DNA of 64,000 nt from Pedobacter xixiisoli (GTDB taxonomy: Bacteria > Bacteroidota > Bacteroidia > Sphingobacteriales > Sphingobacteriaceae): assembly GCF_900215335.1 (NCBI RefSeq), contig NZ_OCMT01000001.1, forward strand, positions 310,001 to 374,000, written 5' to 3'. How positions within the stretch are numbered: the first letter of the stretch is position 1; each line of letters begins with the position of its first letter. The notes under the pieces are model-generated. The model saw nothing but the letters and a program-made list of their open reading frames with translations. It searched no databases and was not told the origin of the DNA. Position numbers and translations under genes: made by a program. This document shows positions 38,106 to 45,703 of this stretch, in pieces.

Positions 38106-38591
38106 ATGAATATTAAGGATTTCTTTTCGGGCATTATAAAGCCAAATCCGACCCAAAATGAAGAGATAAAAAATAGACTCAAAGAAACTTTTTTGAAAGC
38201 GACCAATAAAATCGAGCTTGATGATATCATCATCCTGTATGGTAATTTTGAAGGTGAAGCTAAAGTTCCTTTCGTTAAGTTTCATTGGGCAAACAGCTAC
38301 ATAATTGGCTTTAATAGCATAGGCACTTATTTAAGCCTTGTTCCTTTTAAAAATGATTTTTCTCAGTTTGGAGAACCAATCAACCTACTTCCAAATAATT
38401 TGCAGCGATTAGAAAAATCTTTCGTAGCACAAGGGTATGTCTTTGTAGATAAACACGACAATAGCTTTACCATGAACGTTGCCAAATACACTGGTAATCT
38501 TACTGCTTTGCTGAGCCAAAATCAAATTGCAGTAGACCAAGAAAAGGAAGTTGAAATGTTCTCGGACTTCTACAATCTGATAAAAAAATAA
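38106..38591 (+). CDS. Hypothetical cytoplasmic protein, 161 aa
   Basis: No family recognised. The protein has no signal peptide or membrane segment and mixes alpha and beta elements. It begins MNIKDFFSGIIKPNPTQNE and contains a beta-rich middle (VPFVKFHWANSYIIGFNSIG). It is 31 bp upstream of a membrane-protein gene and keeps the A-rich leader style of the island. It is a good reading frame with normal codon use. Confidence 0.6.
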   Translation: MNIKDFFSGIIKPNPTQNEEIKNRLKETFLKATNKIELDDIIILYGNFEGEAKVPFVKFHWANSYIIGFNSIGTYLSLVPFKNDFSQFGEPINLLPNNLQRLEKSFVAQGYVFVDKHDNSFTMNVAKYTGNLTALLSQNQIAVDQEKEVEMFSDFYNLIKK

Positions 38592-38622
38592 AAACATTCT
38601 ACATCTAACCAAAAAGAAAAAC

Positions 38623-39615
38623 ATGTTAAAAAAATGCAAGTACAAGATAGACCAAAGTGAAATAAGTGTCTATCCAAAATATCAACTGCTAATCATTCTC
38701 GCCATCATCTACGTAGTGCTGTTAATTATTCCGGTAGGCTTAATTTTGGGCATGGGCGGTGCAGATATCGCATTGACAAGTATCCTCAGGTTTGTCGGTA
38801 TTTCTGCTTTAGTTACTGCATTGATATTCGGTATACCGATGTTAATTTTTGCGAAAAATTACATTTCCTTCAATTTAATTACTTCCGAAGTTTATAGAAA
38901 AGGAATATTTGGAAGCAAAAGATTAATGCATTTTAATGAAATTGATAGCATTGTCCATAAAAACATGGCGACGCAGATGGGCTATTTCATCAGCGTAAAA
39001 GGTGATAAATTTGGAAAGGGAGTTTTTCTACACTCAGCTGTTCCTCAGTTTGTAATCGAAGTATTACCTGCGCTCCAAAATGCTATTTCTAGTAGTCGCA
39101 GAGCTGTTATCGAAAAGCAGTTAGATATCGCTGCTGGTAATTTTGAATATTATACTTTTAAGGCAGGGAAATATCATGTACACACCAATCCTTTTAGGCA
39201 GTTTGGACTTGGCCTGGCTGTAGTTTCCTTGTTTTTTTGTGCAACGGTTTACTACTACTTTGCTGGAACTGTTGCTGATAGCGAAGAAGTGAAATACATG
39301 GTTATTTCGTTCTGTGTACTGCTATTGCTAGTAGGATTGTGTTCTAAACAGGCGCATTTTGATGTCCAGTCTAAGCAATTGGTTTTTAAGTTTTATGGCA
39401 TAACATTCGCCAAATATTCACTTTCAGAATTTCATAACTTTTCGATTACCCGAAGCACTACCAACGGAATGTATAATGGTACAGATGTGAAATTGTTATT
39501 CAAAGAGAATAATGGTAAAACCCGCCAAAGCTTTGAATTGAGAGATTTTGGGAAAACCAAAGGAATTGAAAGGTTTATCGACGAAACGGAACATATCATT
39601 AGCTCCATTGGATAA
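38623..39615 (+). CDS. Four-helix membrane protein, possibly PH-like
   Basis: A 330-aa inner-membrane protein with two hydrophobic segments near the N-terminus (about residues 24-46 and 52-74) and two in the middle (about 190-210 and 222-240). After each pair comes a soluble beta-rich stretch: YISFNLITSEVYRKGIFGSKRLMHFNEIDSIV, and FDVQSKQLVFKFYGITFAKYSLSEFHNF. This TM-pair-plus-domain layout, used twice, resembles bacterial PH-like membrane proteins. The family match is inference. It sits in a run of island genes, with the ACATCTAA leader motif 15 bp before the ATG. Confidence 0.6.
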   Translation: MLKKCKYKIDQSEISVYPKYQLLIILAIIYVVLLIIPVGLILGMGGADIALTSILRFVGISALVTALIFGIPMLIFAKNYISFNLITSEVYRKGIFGSKRLMHFNEIDSIVHKNMATQMGYFISVKGDKFGKGVFLHSAVPQFVIEVLPALQNAISSSRRAVIEKQLDIAAGNFEYYTFKAGKYHVHTNPFRQFGLGLAVVSLFFCATVYYYFAGTVADSEEVKYMVISFCVLLLLVGLCSKQAHFDVQSKQLVFKFYGITFAKYSLSEFHNFSITRSTTNGMYNGTDVKLLFKENNGKTRQSFELRDFGKTKGIERFIDETEHIISSIG

Positions 39616-39655
39616 TGGTTGATTTAAACACATTTTTCTTAGCGTAAAACATCAT

Positions 39656-39940
39656 ATGGAAGGAAAAAGTCAACATTTGGAAACTACAGACCCTAATGTA
39701 TTCGGTAAAATACTGGCTGTGGTAATTTTGGGCTTTGGAATTTGCCTCGTTATAGGAGCAATAAAAAATTGGAATTGGCTCTATGCTGAGTATAAACATT
39801 ATCAAAACAATTGGAGTATGGGACAAATAAGTCGTTATCTAGGACGAAAAACTGCCCGAATTATTGGCTTCATGGGCGGAATATTAATGCTATGCATCGG
39901 TATATTTTTATCTTACTATGCCTTAATCATTAAAAATTAA
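39656..39940 (+). CDS. Small two-helix membrane protein, 94 aa
   Basis: Hydrophobic segments at about residues 19-37 and 70-90 flank a positively charged, aromatic loop (NWNWLYAEYKHYQNNW). No family recognised. The gene starts 40 bp after the previous membrane-protein gene. Its small size and place suggest an accessory subunit of an island-encoded membrane complex; that is inference. Confidence 0.6.
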   Translation: MEGKSQHLETTDPNVFGKILAVVILGFGICLVIGAIKNWNWLYAEYKHYQNNWSMGQISRYLGRKTARIIGFMGGILMLCIGIFLSYYALIIKN

Positions 39941-39972
39941 TAAATATCTATTAAACAATTAAAATAAAAACT

Positions 39973-40044
39973 ATGGGATTTTTAAAAACAATTTTCAACC
40001 TCATTTCTAGTGCAATTGTACCTTCAAAATATTACACAAAATAG
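39973..40044 (+). CDS. Possible micro-protein or gene remnant, 23 aa
   Basis: ATG at 39973 after an A-rich leader of the island type, then 23 codons (MGFLKTIFNLISSAIVPSKY) to TAG. The peptide is hydrophobic with a basic end and could insert in a membrane. It may also be the 5' stump of a lost gene, since roughly 100 bp of non-coding DNA follow it. Confidence 0.3.
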   Translation: MGFLKTIFNLISSAIVPSKYYTK

Positions 40045-40151
40045 AAACCAACAAACCGCTAGTATTGTGAAGTGGCCTATACCATCATATGGCCTCGTAT
40101 TGGGATTTACTAGTAACAAAATAATCTTTTAATAACATCTAAAAAACAACT

Positions 40152-40637
40152 ATGAAAACAATTAAAACAATCTTATCTCTAGCATTAGTAGTACTTGTGC
40201 TTTTAGCAATTTTCTACAACAATGGTAGCGTTAGATTGGCTAAAGAAATAGAAACCAGCTATGATAATGATGGCAAAACCATCGAACTTGAAGGTAGGTT
40301 GAATACGCCTTTTTTGACTAGAACAGGGGGCGGTACTACCAACATGGAGTTTGAGGTGTACAATGATTTTATCATCATTTTAAATGGAAATAAGAAACTT
40401 ACTGTAACCATGAATTACGGCGAAGGCAAGAATTCAATTTTAATTAATGGCGAAGGCAGAAAGTTTGAGAGTAAAGATGTGATCGTATTTGATAAAGGTG
40501 GTAACAAACTTACCCTCAGCGATAAGGTAAAGTTAACAGGGCTTTTGAAATACACCAAAAAAGGAGAAAAAAACGAAATTTCTGGCAAGGAAGATTATAC
40601 TTATAATATCACTAATGTGGTGATAGAGAAAATATAG
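40152..40637 (+). CDS. Membrane-anchored probable OB-fold protein, 161 aa
   Basis: One N-terminal membrane anchor or uncleaved signal (about residues 5-23), then a beta-rich domain. The order of segments (DGKTIELEGRL, NMEFEVYNDF, then VKLTGLLKY and YNITNVVIEK at the end) parallels the lipoprotein at 45704 (NGKLVTVDGYA, KMGIYADGF, LKFSGTIDY, YHLTNVTIHK). Both are therefore likely the same OB-like envelope domain. The ATG is preceded by ACATCTAA 10 bp upstream. Function unknown; an envelope location is likely. Confidence 0.6.
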   Translation: MKTIKTILSLALVVLVLLAIFYNNGSVRLAKEIETSYDNDGKTIELEGRLNTPFLTRTGGGTTNMEFEVYNDFIIILNGNKKLTVTMNYGEGKNSILINGEGRKFESKDVIVFDKGGNKLTLSDKVKLTGLLKYTKKGEKNEISGKEDYTYNITNVVIEKI

Positions 40638-40767
40638 CTTACAAAATTCGAAGTGATACCGAAATTGAAGTATCAAATTAGCAATGCTATTATGTATTTA
40701 ATCCAATAAAAATTCTATAAACCATCAAGGTTGTTTAAAGTTTTAACAGAACAATAAAGAAAATATT

Positions 40768-41832
40768 ATGGCAAAGAAAAAGAAAACACTTCCGAAAGAT
40801 TTTGGGGATATCATCTCGAGTAAGGATTTTGAAGCATTTAAAAAGGTTTTTGAAACCAGCGACATTAATGCAAGAGGTGGCTACGGAAAAGCAACAGCGT
40901 TTAGTTTTTATCGCATCCCAAATGAGTTTGTGCATTGGCTGGTAGCAAATGGTGCCGATTTAGAAGCCGTAGATACTTACCAGCGCACTGCTTTACATGA
41001 ACAGGCTTCGCTTCGTGGTGGTGATATCAGTGCTTTCTTAGAGCTCGGAGCCAATGTAAATGCTGTTGATACTTACGGTGATACCCCGTTGCATTTTGCT
41101 GCGGGTAGTGGTTTTAATGATATAGCCGTAAAACTTTTGATAGCACATGGGGCTGATGTGAAAGCGGTGAATGACTACAAGCAAACACCATTAGAAAGTG
41201 CATTAAGCCGTGCCAACAACATCGATTTGCCAAATTTGGTAGAAGTTTCGAAGCTGTTGTTGGAAGCAGACAATACGATTACGCAAAAAATGAAAGATGC
41301 CGTAACACGCAAAGGTGAAGATTTTGAGTTTCACAGAGATAATTTTAATAAAGATTACCTGCAGGAAACCGATGAAGCACTAAGTAGTTTGTACAAGATT
41401 TTTGGTGTTACGCCAGTTAAACGAAGGATTATGCATGATGGTATATCGCCAATTGTGGCAAGCGGTAGCACGTGGCAGGCGCAGTACGAAGAATTGTGGG
41501 AGTTGCTAATTCCATCTAATGGCAGTGCTAATAGCGTTCAGGGCGAAGTGGTACGTATTGCTGGAAAAGTGAGGGACGAAATTTATAGAAATGGTGGTGG
41601 TAATTGGGATGCAGATTTTAAAAAGATGTTGGATGCCCTTTTAGTGCATTTCTCATCGGGTAGTGCTTTAAGTAACGATGAGCTTGCCAATGCAGAAGAA
41701 ATTGTAAAATATATCCGTAAGAATGGTCATGGTGACGATGATGATATACATTTTCTATGTGAGCTTGCTACTAAGTGGGTATTAAAAAATCCAAACCCAG
41801 TTAAATTGGAGAAGGCAAATTATAGGAGGTAA
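40768..41832 (+). CDS. Ankyrin-repeat protein with unknown C-terminal domain, 354 aa
   Basis: N-terminal basic start (MAKKKKTLPKDFGDII), then four to five ankyrin repeats (about residues 30-165; for example QRTALHEQASLRGGDISAFLELGANVN and GDTPLHFAAGSGFNDIAVKLLIAHGADV). The C-terminal half (about 185-354) is a separate alpha-helical region containing KVRDEIYRNGGGNWD and a His/Asp-rich stretch GHGDDDDIHF; no family is recognised. No signal peptide. A short hairpin follows, then the REP array and transposase. Confidence 0.8.
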   Translation: MAKKKKTLPKDFGDIISSKDFEAFKKVFETSDINARGGYGKATAFSFYRIPNEFVHWLVANGADLEAVDTYQRTALHEQASLRGGDISAFLELGANVNAVDTYGDTPLHFAAGSGFNDIAVKLLIAHGADVKAVNDYKQTPLESALSRANNIDLPNLVEVSKLLLEADNTITQKMKDAVTRKGEDFEFHRDNFNKDYLQETDEALSSLYKIFGVTPVKRRIMHDGISPIVASGSTWQAQYEELWELLIPSNGSANSVQGEVVRIAGKVRDEIYRNGGGNWDADFKKMLDALLVHFSSGSALSNDELANAEEIVKYIRKNGHGDDDDIHFLCELATKWVLKNPNPVKLEKANYRR

Positions 41833-41878
41833 TACTGAGAGAACTTGCTTTATTATTATGATATGAAATATTCATGTC

Positions 41879-41895
41879 ACCCCTTCGGGGTTTTT
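41879..41895 (+). terminator. Hairpin with T-run, possible terminator of the ankyrin gene
   Basis: ACCCC-TTC-GGGGT followed by TTTT. The CCTTCGG core resembles the first palindrome of the adjacent repeats, so it may be a REP relative that also stops transcription. Confidence 0.5.
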
Positions 41896-41905
41896 AAGAA
41901 GAAAT

Positions 41906-42160
41906 GCAAAATGGCTATAATCTTGTCAGTCCTTCGGACTTATATATAATAATTTCGAAAATCTAATCCCGACGGGATGCTATGATTATTGCAAAATGGC
42001 TATAATCTTGTCAGTCCTTCGGATTTATATATAATAATTTCGAAAATCCAATCCCGACGGGATGCTATGATTATTGCAAAATGGCTACAATCTTGTCAGT
42101 CCTTCGGACTTATGTGTAACAATTTCGAAAATCCAATCCCGAAGGGATGCTATGATTATA
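41906..42160. repeat. Three 85-bp tandem REP-like repeats
   Basis: Units start at 41906, 41991 and 42076, each exactly 85 bp and nearly identical. Each has two palindromes: AGTCC-TTC-GGACT (first copy 41928-41940) and ATCCC-GAC/GAA-GGGAT (first copy 41966-41978). In unit 2 one arm changes to GGATT, which still pairs through a G-T wobble. Unit 3 has changed more. The array lies just upstream of a REP-type transposase, as expected for REP/BIME elements moved by RAYT enzymes. Confidence 0.85.
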
Positions 42161-42257
42161 GCAAAGGCGAAATAGTTATTGAATCTCGAAGGGATGAAAT
42201 TATTATAGAATAAAACGGATCGTAGTCATTAAATCCCAAAGGGATGATATGATTATA
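42161..42257. repeat. Two decayed partial repeats next to the transposase gene
   Basis: Shortened copies keep the second palindrome and its flank: CTCGAAGGGATGAAATTATTAT (about 42184) and ATCCCAAAGGGATGATATGATTAT (about 42234). They match the right end of the 85-bp unit (GGGATGCTATGATTAT) but lack the first palindrome. They suggest that the array once was longer or that right ends are copied alone. Confidence 0.65.
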
Positions 42258-42287
42258 AAAGGAAATAATTGTAAAAAAAATGAAAAT

Positions 42288-42752
42288 ATGGCGAGTACAT
42301 ATTCACAAATCTACATTCAATTTGTTTTTGCGGTAAAAGGAAGACAAAATCTTTTGCAAAAACCTTGGCGTGATGAAGTTTTCAAATACATGGCTGGAAT
42401 TATAACTGGAAAAGGTCAGAAATCAATCATAGTAAATGGTGTTGCAGACCATGTTCATGTATTTGTCGGTTTGAAACCGATAATGAATATTTCAGATTTG
42501 ATACGCGATGTTAAAAACAATTCTTCAAAATTTATTAATGAGCAAAATTGGATACAAGGGAAATTCTCATGGCAGGAAGGTTATGGTGCATTCTCATATG
42601 CACATTCTCAAGTAGAAAATGTGTATCAATATATTGCCAATCAGGAAGAACATCATCGTACAAAAACTTTTAAGGAAGAATATTTGGACTTTCTAGAAAA
42701 ATTTGAAATAGCACACGATGAAAAATATTTGTTCGATTGGTTGGAGAATTAA
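42288..42752 (+). mobile_element. REP-associated tyrosine transposase (RAYT, IS200/IS605 superfamily)
   Basis: A 154-aa single-strand DNA transposase of the Y1 HUH type. The metal-binding HUH motif is in ADHVHVFVGL. The catalytic Tyr is likely in VYQYIANQEEHH. MASTYSQIYIQFVFAVKGRQ is the usual N-terminus of this Bacteroidota subgroup, so the ATG at 42288 was chosen over one at 42249 that lies in repeat DNA. Such enzymes nick and rejoin at small palindromes; the adjacent 85-bp units are likely their substrates. It sits between island genes and reads in the same direction. All key motifs are present, so it is probably active. Confidence 0.88.
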
Positions 42753-42848
42753 TAAATAACATACTGATCTCAAAAAAAACGTAATTAACATCTAATAAAT
42801 AGACCATAAAAAGAACAAGAAATTTTTAAACCTAACTATAAAAACAAC

Positions 42849-43109
42849 ATGATGATTTTTGGAACAAGAACTAAACTTTTATCGGCTTTTGGTACACAGC
42901 AAACTTGTGCCCATTGCAATACAGGCAAGCTAAATCTAGTGTTTGCAACGCACAAAGGAAACGCCCTTAGTCAGGCAGATATTAACGATGAAGCTGTTTT
43001 TGGAAAACTTGATGCCAATTTTACACCAAGCACCTTTAAAATGGCTAAAAGGAACATCAAAAGTATGACCAAAAACAATAAAAACTTGGTGGCAATATTT
43101 AGAAAATAA
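42849..43109 (+). CDS. Shortened zinc-ribbon protein, 86 aa
   Basis: Begins MMIFGTRTKLLSAFGTQQTCAHCN, like small Bacteroidota zinc-ribbon proteins that start with a FGTR motif and a CxxC. The family normally has a second CxxC about 30 residues later; here only one pair (CAHC) is seen. The C-terminal end (FKMAKRNIKSMTKNNKNL) still resembles the usual tail. The middle may have been replaced, so zinc binding by the monomer is doubtful. An ACATCTAA leader motif lies 53 bp upstream. The family assignment is from memory of the motif. Confidence 0.5.
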   Translation: MMIFGTRTKLLSAFGTQQTCAHCNTGKLNLVFATHKGNALSQADINDEAVFGKLDANFTPSTFKMAKRNIKSMTKNNKNLVAIFRK

Positions 43110-43144
43110 TGTAAAACAATAAATAACAAATTAAATCTATCAAA

Positions 43145-43747
43145 ATGAAAAAAGTAAACCTAATAATTAGCGCAATGGCTATAAGTTTCGCTCTAGCTTC
43201 ATGCAGTTCAGACAATGTTATCATCCAAAATGAAGGCGGTGGTAAGGCTGTAAAAGAAATCATTGCTAAAAACTTCGACCCAGAAAAACAGGTACAAGAA
43301 TTAGAAATTAAGGCTAAAGAAGAGCTTTATGGCGAGTTGGGTGAAATCAAAATTGTTTATTGGGAAGGCGAAAAACAAATGGAGCATGTGTATAGCGTAG
43401 AAAAAGGACTTCAAGAGCCTAAAGAAACCTTTGCTTCTGAGCGTAAAATGACTTTCCAGATGCAAAAAACCAAAACAATGGCAGTTAAGGATTTTGATGT
43501 GGAGCCAATCCCTCAAAAAGTAGACGAAGCAATCAAATTAATGCCTGAAGAAGCCGCAACCCACAATTTGTATGAGTATAGTTTTTCATTTGATAAGGAT
43601 GGAAAAGCTAAACAGAACTTCAAAATTAACGTAACCAAAAAAGGCGAAGGGAAGACCCAAACAGGTAGAATGGTAAGAACAAACTATTACGAGTTTAACT
43701 TCAAATTAGATGATGCGGGCAAAGTTGTCATCGTAGAAACTCCGTAA
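43145..43747 (+). CDS. Putative lipoprotein, 200 aa, unknown function
   Basis: Signal peptide with lipobox LASC (Cys about residue 20), then a Glu/Lys-rich soluble region and a beta-rich end (YYEFNFKLDDAGKVVIVETP). No family recognised. It starts 35 bp after the zinc-ribbon gene and is followed 20 bp later by a small membrane protein, so it is probably part of the same transcript. A periplasmic or membrane-surface location is likely. Confidence 0.65.
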   Translation: MKKVNLIISAMAISFALASCSSDNVIIQNEGGGKAVKEIIAKNFDPEKQVQELEIKAKEELYGELGEIKIVYWEGEKQMEHVYSVEKGLQEPKETFASERKMTFQMQKTKTMAVKDFDVEPIPQKVDEAIKLMPEEAATHNLYEYSFSFDKDGKAKQNFKINVTKKGEGKTQTGRMVRTNYYEFNFKLDDAGKVVIVETP

Positions 43748-43767
43748 ATCTAACCGTCTTCTTCGCC

Positions 43768-43995
43768 ATGCGTATTTTATCTTTAGTAACTTATTATTTA
43801 AGTTTCCTGATAGCTTTTTATGCTGTTTTTTCTATGGTATTAAAGCTGTCGCACTATGGTTGGACATTTTTAAGCCACAGTAAAATGGAGATTTTTACAG
43901 TTGCATTAGCCATCGTTTTACGGGTAATTTCTAGCAAACTAAAGCCGAAAATACCTCAGCAAGAAGACGGTAGAACTATTACCAAACATTTATAA
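43768..43995 (+). CDS. Small membrane protein, 75 aa
   Basis: Two predicted membrane segments (about residues 5-25 and 40-57) and a basic, hydrophilic tail (KLKPKIPQQEDGRTITKHL). No family recognised. It lies 20 bp downstream of the lipoprotein gene. A dispersed 100-bp palindromic element follows the stop. Confidence 0.55.
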   Translation: MRILSLVTYYLSFLIAFYAVFSMVLKLSHYGWTFLSHSKMEIFTVALAIVLRVISSKLKPKIPQQEDGRTITKHL

Positions 43996-44015
43996 GGTTT
44001 TGTTTTTAATGAGCC

Positions 44016-44115
44016 ATCGTCATGCTGAATTTATTTTAGAGTCCTTCATGTAGAACAGATGCTGACCTGTAGCAATGCGGAAAGCTACGCAGTAAAATAA
44101 ATTCAGCATGACGAT
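44016..44115. repeat. 100-bp element with perfect 23-bp inverted ends
   Basis: The ends at 44016-44038 and 44093-44115 are exact reverse complements (beginning ATCGTCATGCTGAATTT), enclosing 54 bp. The middle contains a smaller imperfect palindrome around GTAGC and GCTAC. It resembles a MITE or palindromic repeat unit. Related ends occur at 37945-38020. It lies between two island genes. Confidence 0.75.
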
Positions 44116-44214
44116 CGAGCCAAGCAATTGCACATTTTTCAGTGTTGAGGCCCATGCGAACACCAAAGATCAAGTAAATAATAAATAAAAACATCAATCT
44201 AGAAAAAACAAATT

Positions 44215-44901
44215 ATGTGGATTATAGCCATACCAATAGTGGTTATCGCTCTTTTTATGTTGTACAGTTTTGTAATTGTACCTAAAATGAATGCCAGTTA
44301 TGAAGCCAAGATGAATAACGCTTCTATCGATTTTGCACAACAAATAGCAGGCAGAGAAACAGAAACCAAAACGCAGTTTGTGCGAGAGAACGAACACGTC
44401 AAACCCATCGCATTTCAAATTAATGAGCAAGATATTATTGCGGTAATATCTTGCCAGGAAAAACGAGAAACCAAAGATTTTTTACGCCAGCAAGCGGTAA
44501 ATATGGCTGGTAAAGCACTGGGTAAGTTAACAGGCGTTGGTATAAAAGAAGTGGATAATACAGAGCATTATTATTTGGCATTAACCAATCATAAACTTCA
44601 CTACCTGCATTACTCAGAGCGTGGGCAATGTAAAGAACATTTATCTTTTGAAAGAAGTCAGATGAATAACTTGGAAGTTGGCAAAGTAACCTCAGCAGAT
44701 ATGCTTAAAAACAATGCTTATGCTGGAGAAACGGAACGTCTAAGCTTTGAAAGTGTAGATACGCAATATAAGTTTTTCTTTTATGATAAGGTATACGCAC
44801 ATCCATCTGCCAAAAAGCATGGCTTAGATGATATGGCAAAAGTAAACCATCTATTTGCAAAGCCATTTTTAGAGTTCGCAGCACAGTATCGTAGTAACTA
44901 A
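44215..44901 (+). CDS. Membrane-anchored hypothetical protein, 228 aa, possibly PH-like
   Basis: One N-terminal membrane segment (about residues 2-22), then a helical linker and a beta-rich part (HYYLALTNHKLHYLHYSERGQC) that resembles the strand pattern of bacterial PH-like domains. It ends in a helix (MAKVNHLFAKPFLEFAAQY). No enzymatic motif is seen. It precedes the first DUF1266 gene by 39 bp. The PH-like reading is an inference from strand pattern only. Confidence 0.55.
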   Translation: MWIIAIPIVVIALFMLYSFVIVPKMNASYEAKMNNASIDFAQQIAGRETETKTQFVRENEHVKPIAFQINEQDIIAVISCQEKRETKDFLRQQAVNMAGKALGKLTGVGIKEVDNTEHYYLALTNHKLHYLHYSERGQCKEHLSFERSQMNNLEVGKVTSADMLKNNAYAGETERLSFESVDTQYKFFFYDKVYAHPSAKKHGLDDMAKVNHLFAKPFLEFAAQYRSN

Positions 44902-44940
44902 TTATAAAACAAATAAATAAAACATCTAAAAATCAAAAAC

Positions 44941-45678
44941 ATGAACACAAACATCTATTTTATTATCGGCGGAGTTGCAGTAGTATTCATCATCTATATG
45001 ATTGTACTGCAAAACGTGATGAAAAAGAAAAAACAACAACAGTTGGATAACTTTAACCGCAATAGTTCTGGAAATCCATTAACTGAGGCGCAAAAGAGGT
45101 TACTTACTTTTGGAGCAATCTTGTTTTACAATCGTAACGAAAAGATTTTGGGCATCACACCCGAAAGTCGCTTAGAGATTTATGCACATGGCTTAACGCA
45201 ACAGTGGGAAATATCAAATGCTGCAGAAGCAAAAAAAACCTTAAATGATTTATTAGCATTGGAAAGAAGTAGCGAATTTCAATCGTTGTTAGATCAACCT
45301 TCTGCGGATGTGGTTAAAATCCAAAAGAGCATTGCCAAAGGTTTGGGTATTGAAGTTTCTGTGGTAGAGCAAACCAAATCTGCATACGGCTGGGATATTT
45401 GCCGAGCTGTTTCTTTAGCAAAATGGTGCTACTGGTGTGGTTACTTAACCGAAAGTGAAACTTGGGACATAATGGGGAAAGCTGCAGCAATAGCCAATCA
45501 AAATGGTAAAAACTGGACAGACTATACCGTTTCATTTTTGCTAGGAAGAACCATACAAGGTTTCGATTTAGATGATTTAATTATTGAAAGTAAGCAGATT
45601 TTGCATAGTCAAAGTCCTTCACTCCGTAAAATACAGGATGCGGATGTTTACAGCAGATATGCGTTCGCCCAATCGTAA
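44941..45678 (+). CDS. Membrane-anchored DUF1266 protein, copy 1
   Basis: A 245-aa protein with one N-terminal membrane segment (about residues 5-24) followed by a Lys-rich stop. The soluble part fits DUF1266: AYGWDICRAVSLAKWCYWCGYLTE (about 149-172) and a WTDYTVSFLLGRTIQGFDLDD block (about 189-209) that matches the family's second conserved motif. A paralogue of the same length lies at 46694. The ATG has ACATCTAA 11 bp upstream. DUF1266 function is unknown; the membrane anchor and conserved Trp/Cys core suggest a binding role. Confidence 0.8.
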   Translation: MNTNIYFIIGGVAVVFIIYMIVLQNVMKKKKQQQLDNFNRNSSGNPLTEAQKRLLTFGAILFYNRNEKILGITPESRLEIYAHGLTQQWEISNAAEAKKTLNDLLALERSSEFQSLLDQPSADVVKIQKSIAKGLGIEVSVVEQTKSAYGWDICRAVSLAKWCYWCGYLTESETWDIMGKAAAIANQNGKNWTDYTVSFLLGRTIQGFDLDDLIIESKQILHSQSPSLRKIQDADVYSRYAFAQS

Positions 45679-45703
45679 TCAATAGCTATTTAAAAATTTA
45701 AGA

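Larger units (their letters stand above)
41833..42287. other. REP-containing spacer before the transposase gene
   Basis: A 455-bp stretch filled almost wholly by a GC-rich hairpin (41879-41891), three 85-bp tandem repeats (41906-42160) and two shorter, decayed repeat ends up to about 42257. No gene other than repeat-derived reading frames is present. Confidence 0.75.

Noticed and set aside
41906..42160. CRISPR-like array
   Set aside because: The repeats are contiguous 85-bp units with no unique spacers and no cas genes nearby. The palindromes and adjacent RAYT gene fit REP elements.
41989..42213. Open frame of 74 codons over the tandem repeats
   Set aside because: It merely translates the 85-bp units and repeats itself; no start signal or protein-like composition.
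42249..42287. Upstream ATG for the transposase
   Set aside because: It lies in decayed repeat DNA and adds residues absent from the family, whose proteins start at the later ATG (42288).
42849..43109. Frameshifted zinc-ribbon pseudogene
   Set aside because: The frame is open from start to stop with a normal tail; a missing internal segment explains the lost CxxC better than a frameshift.
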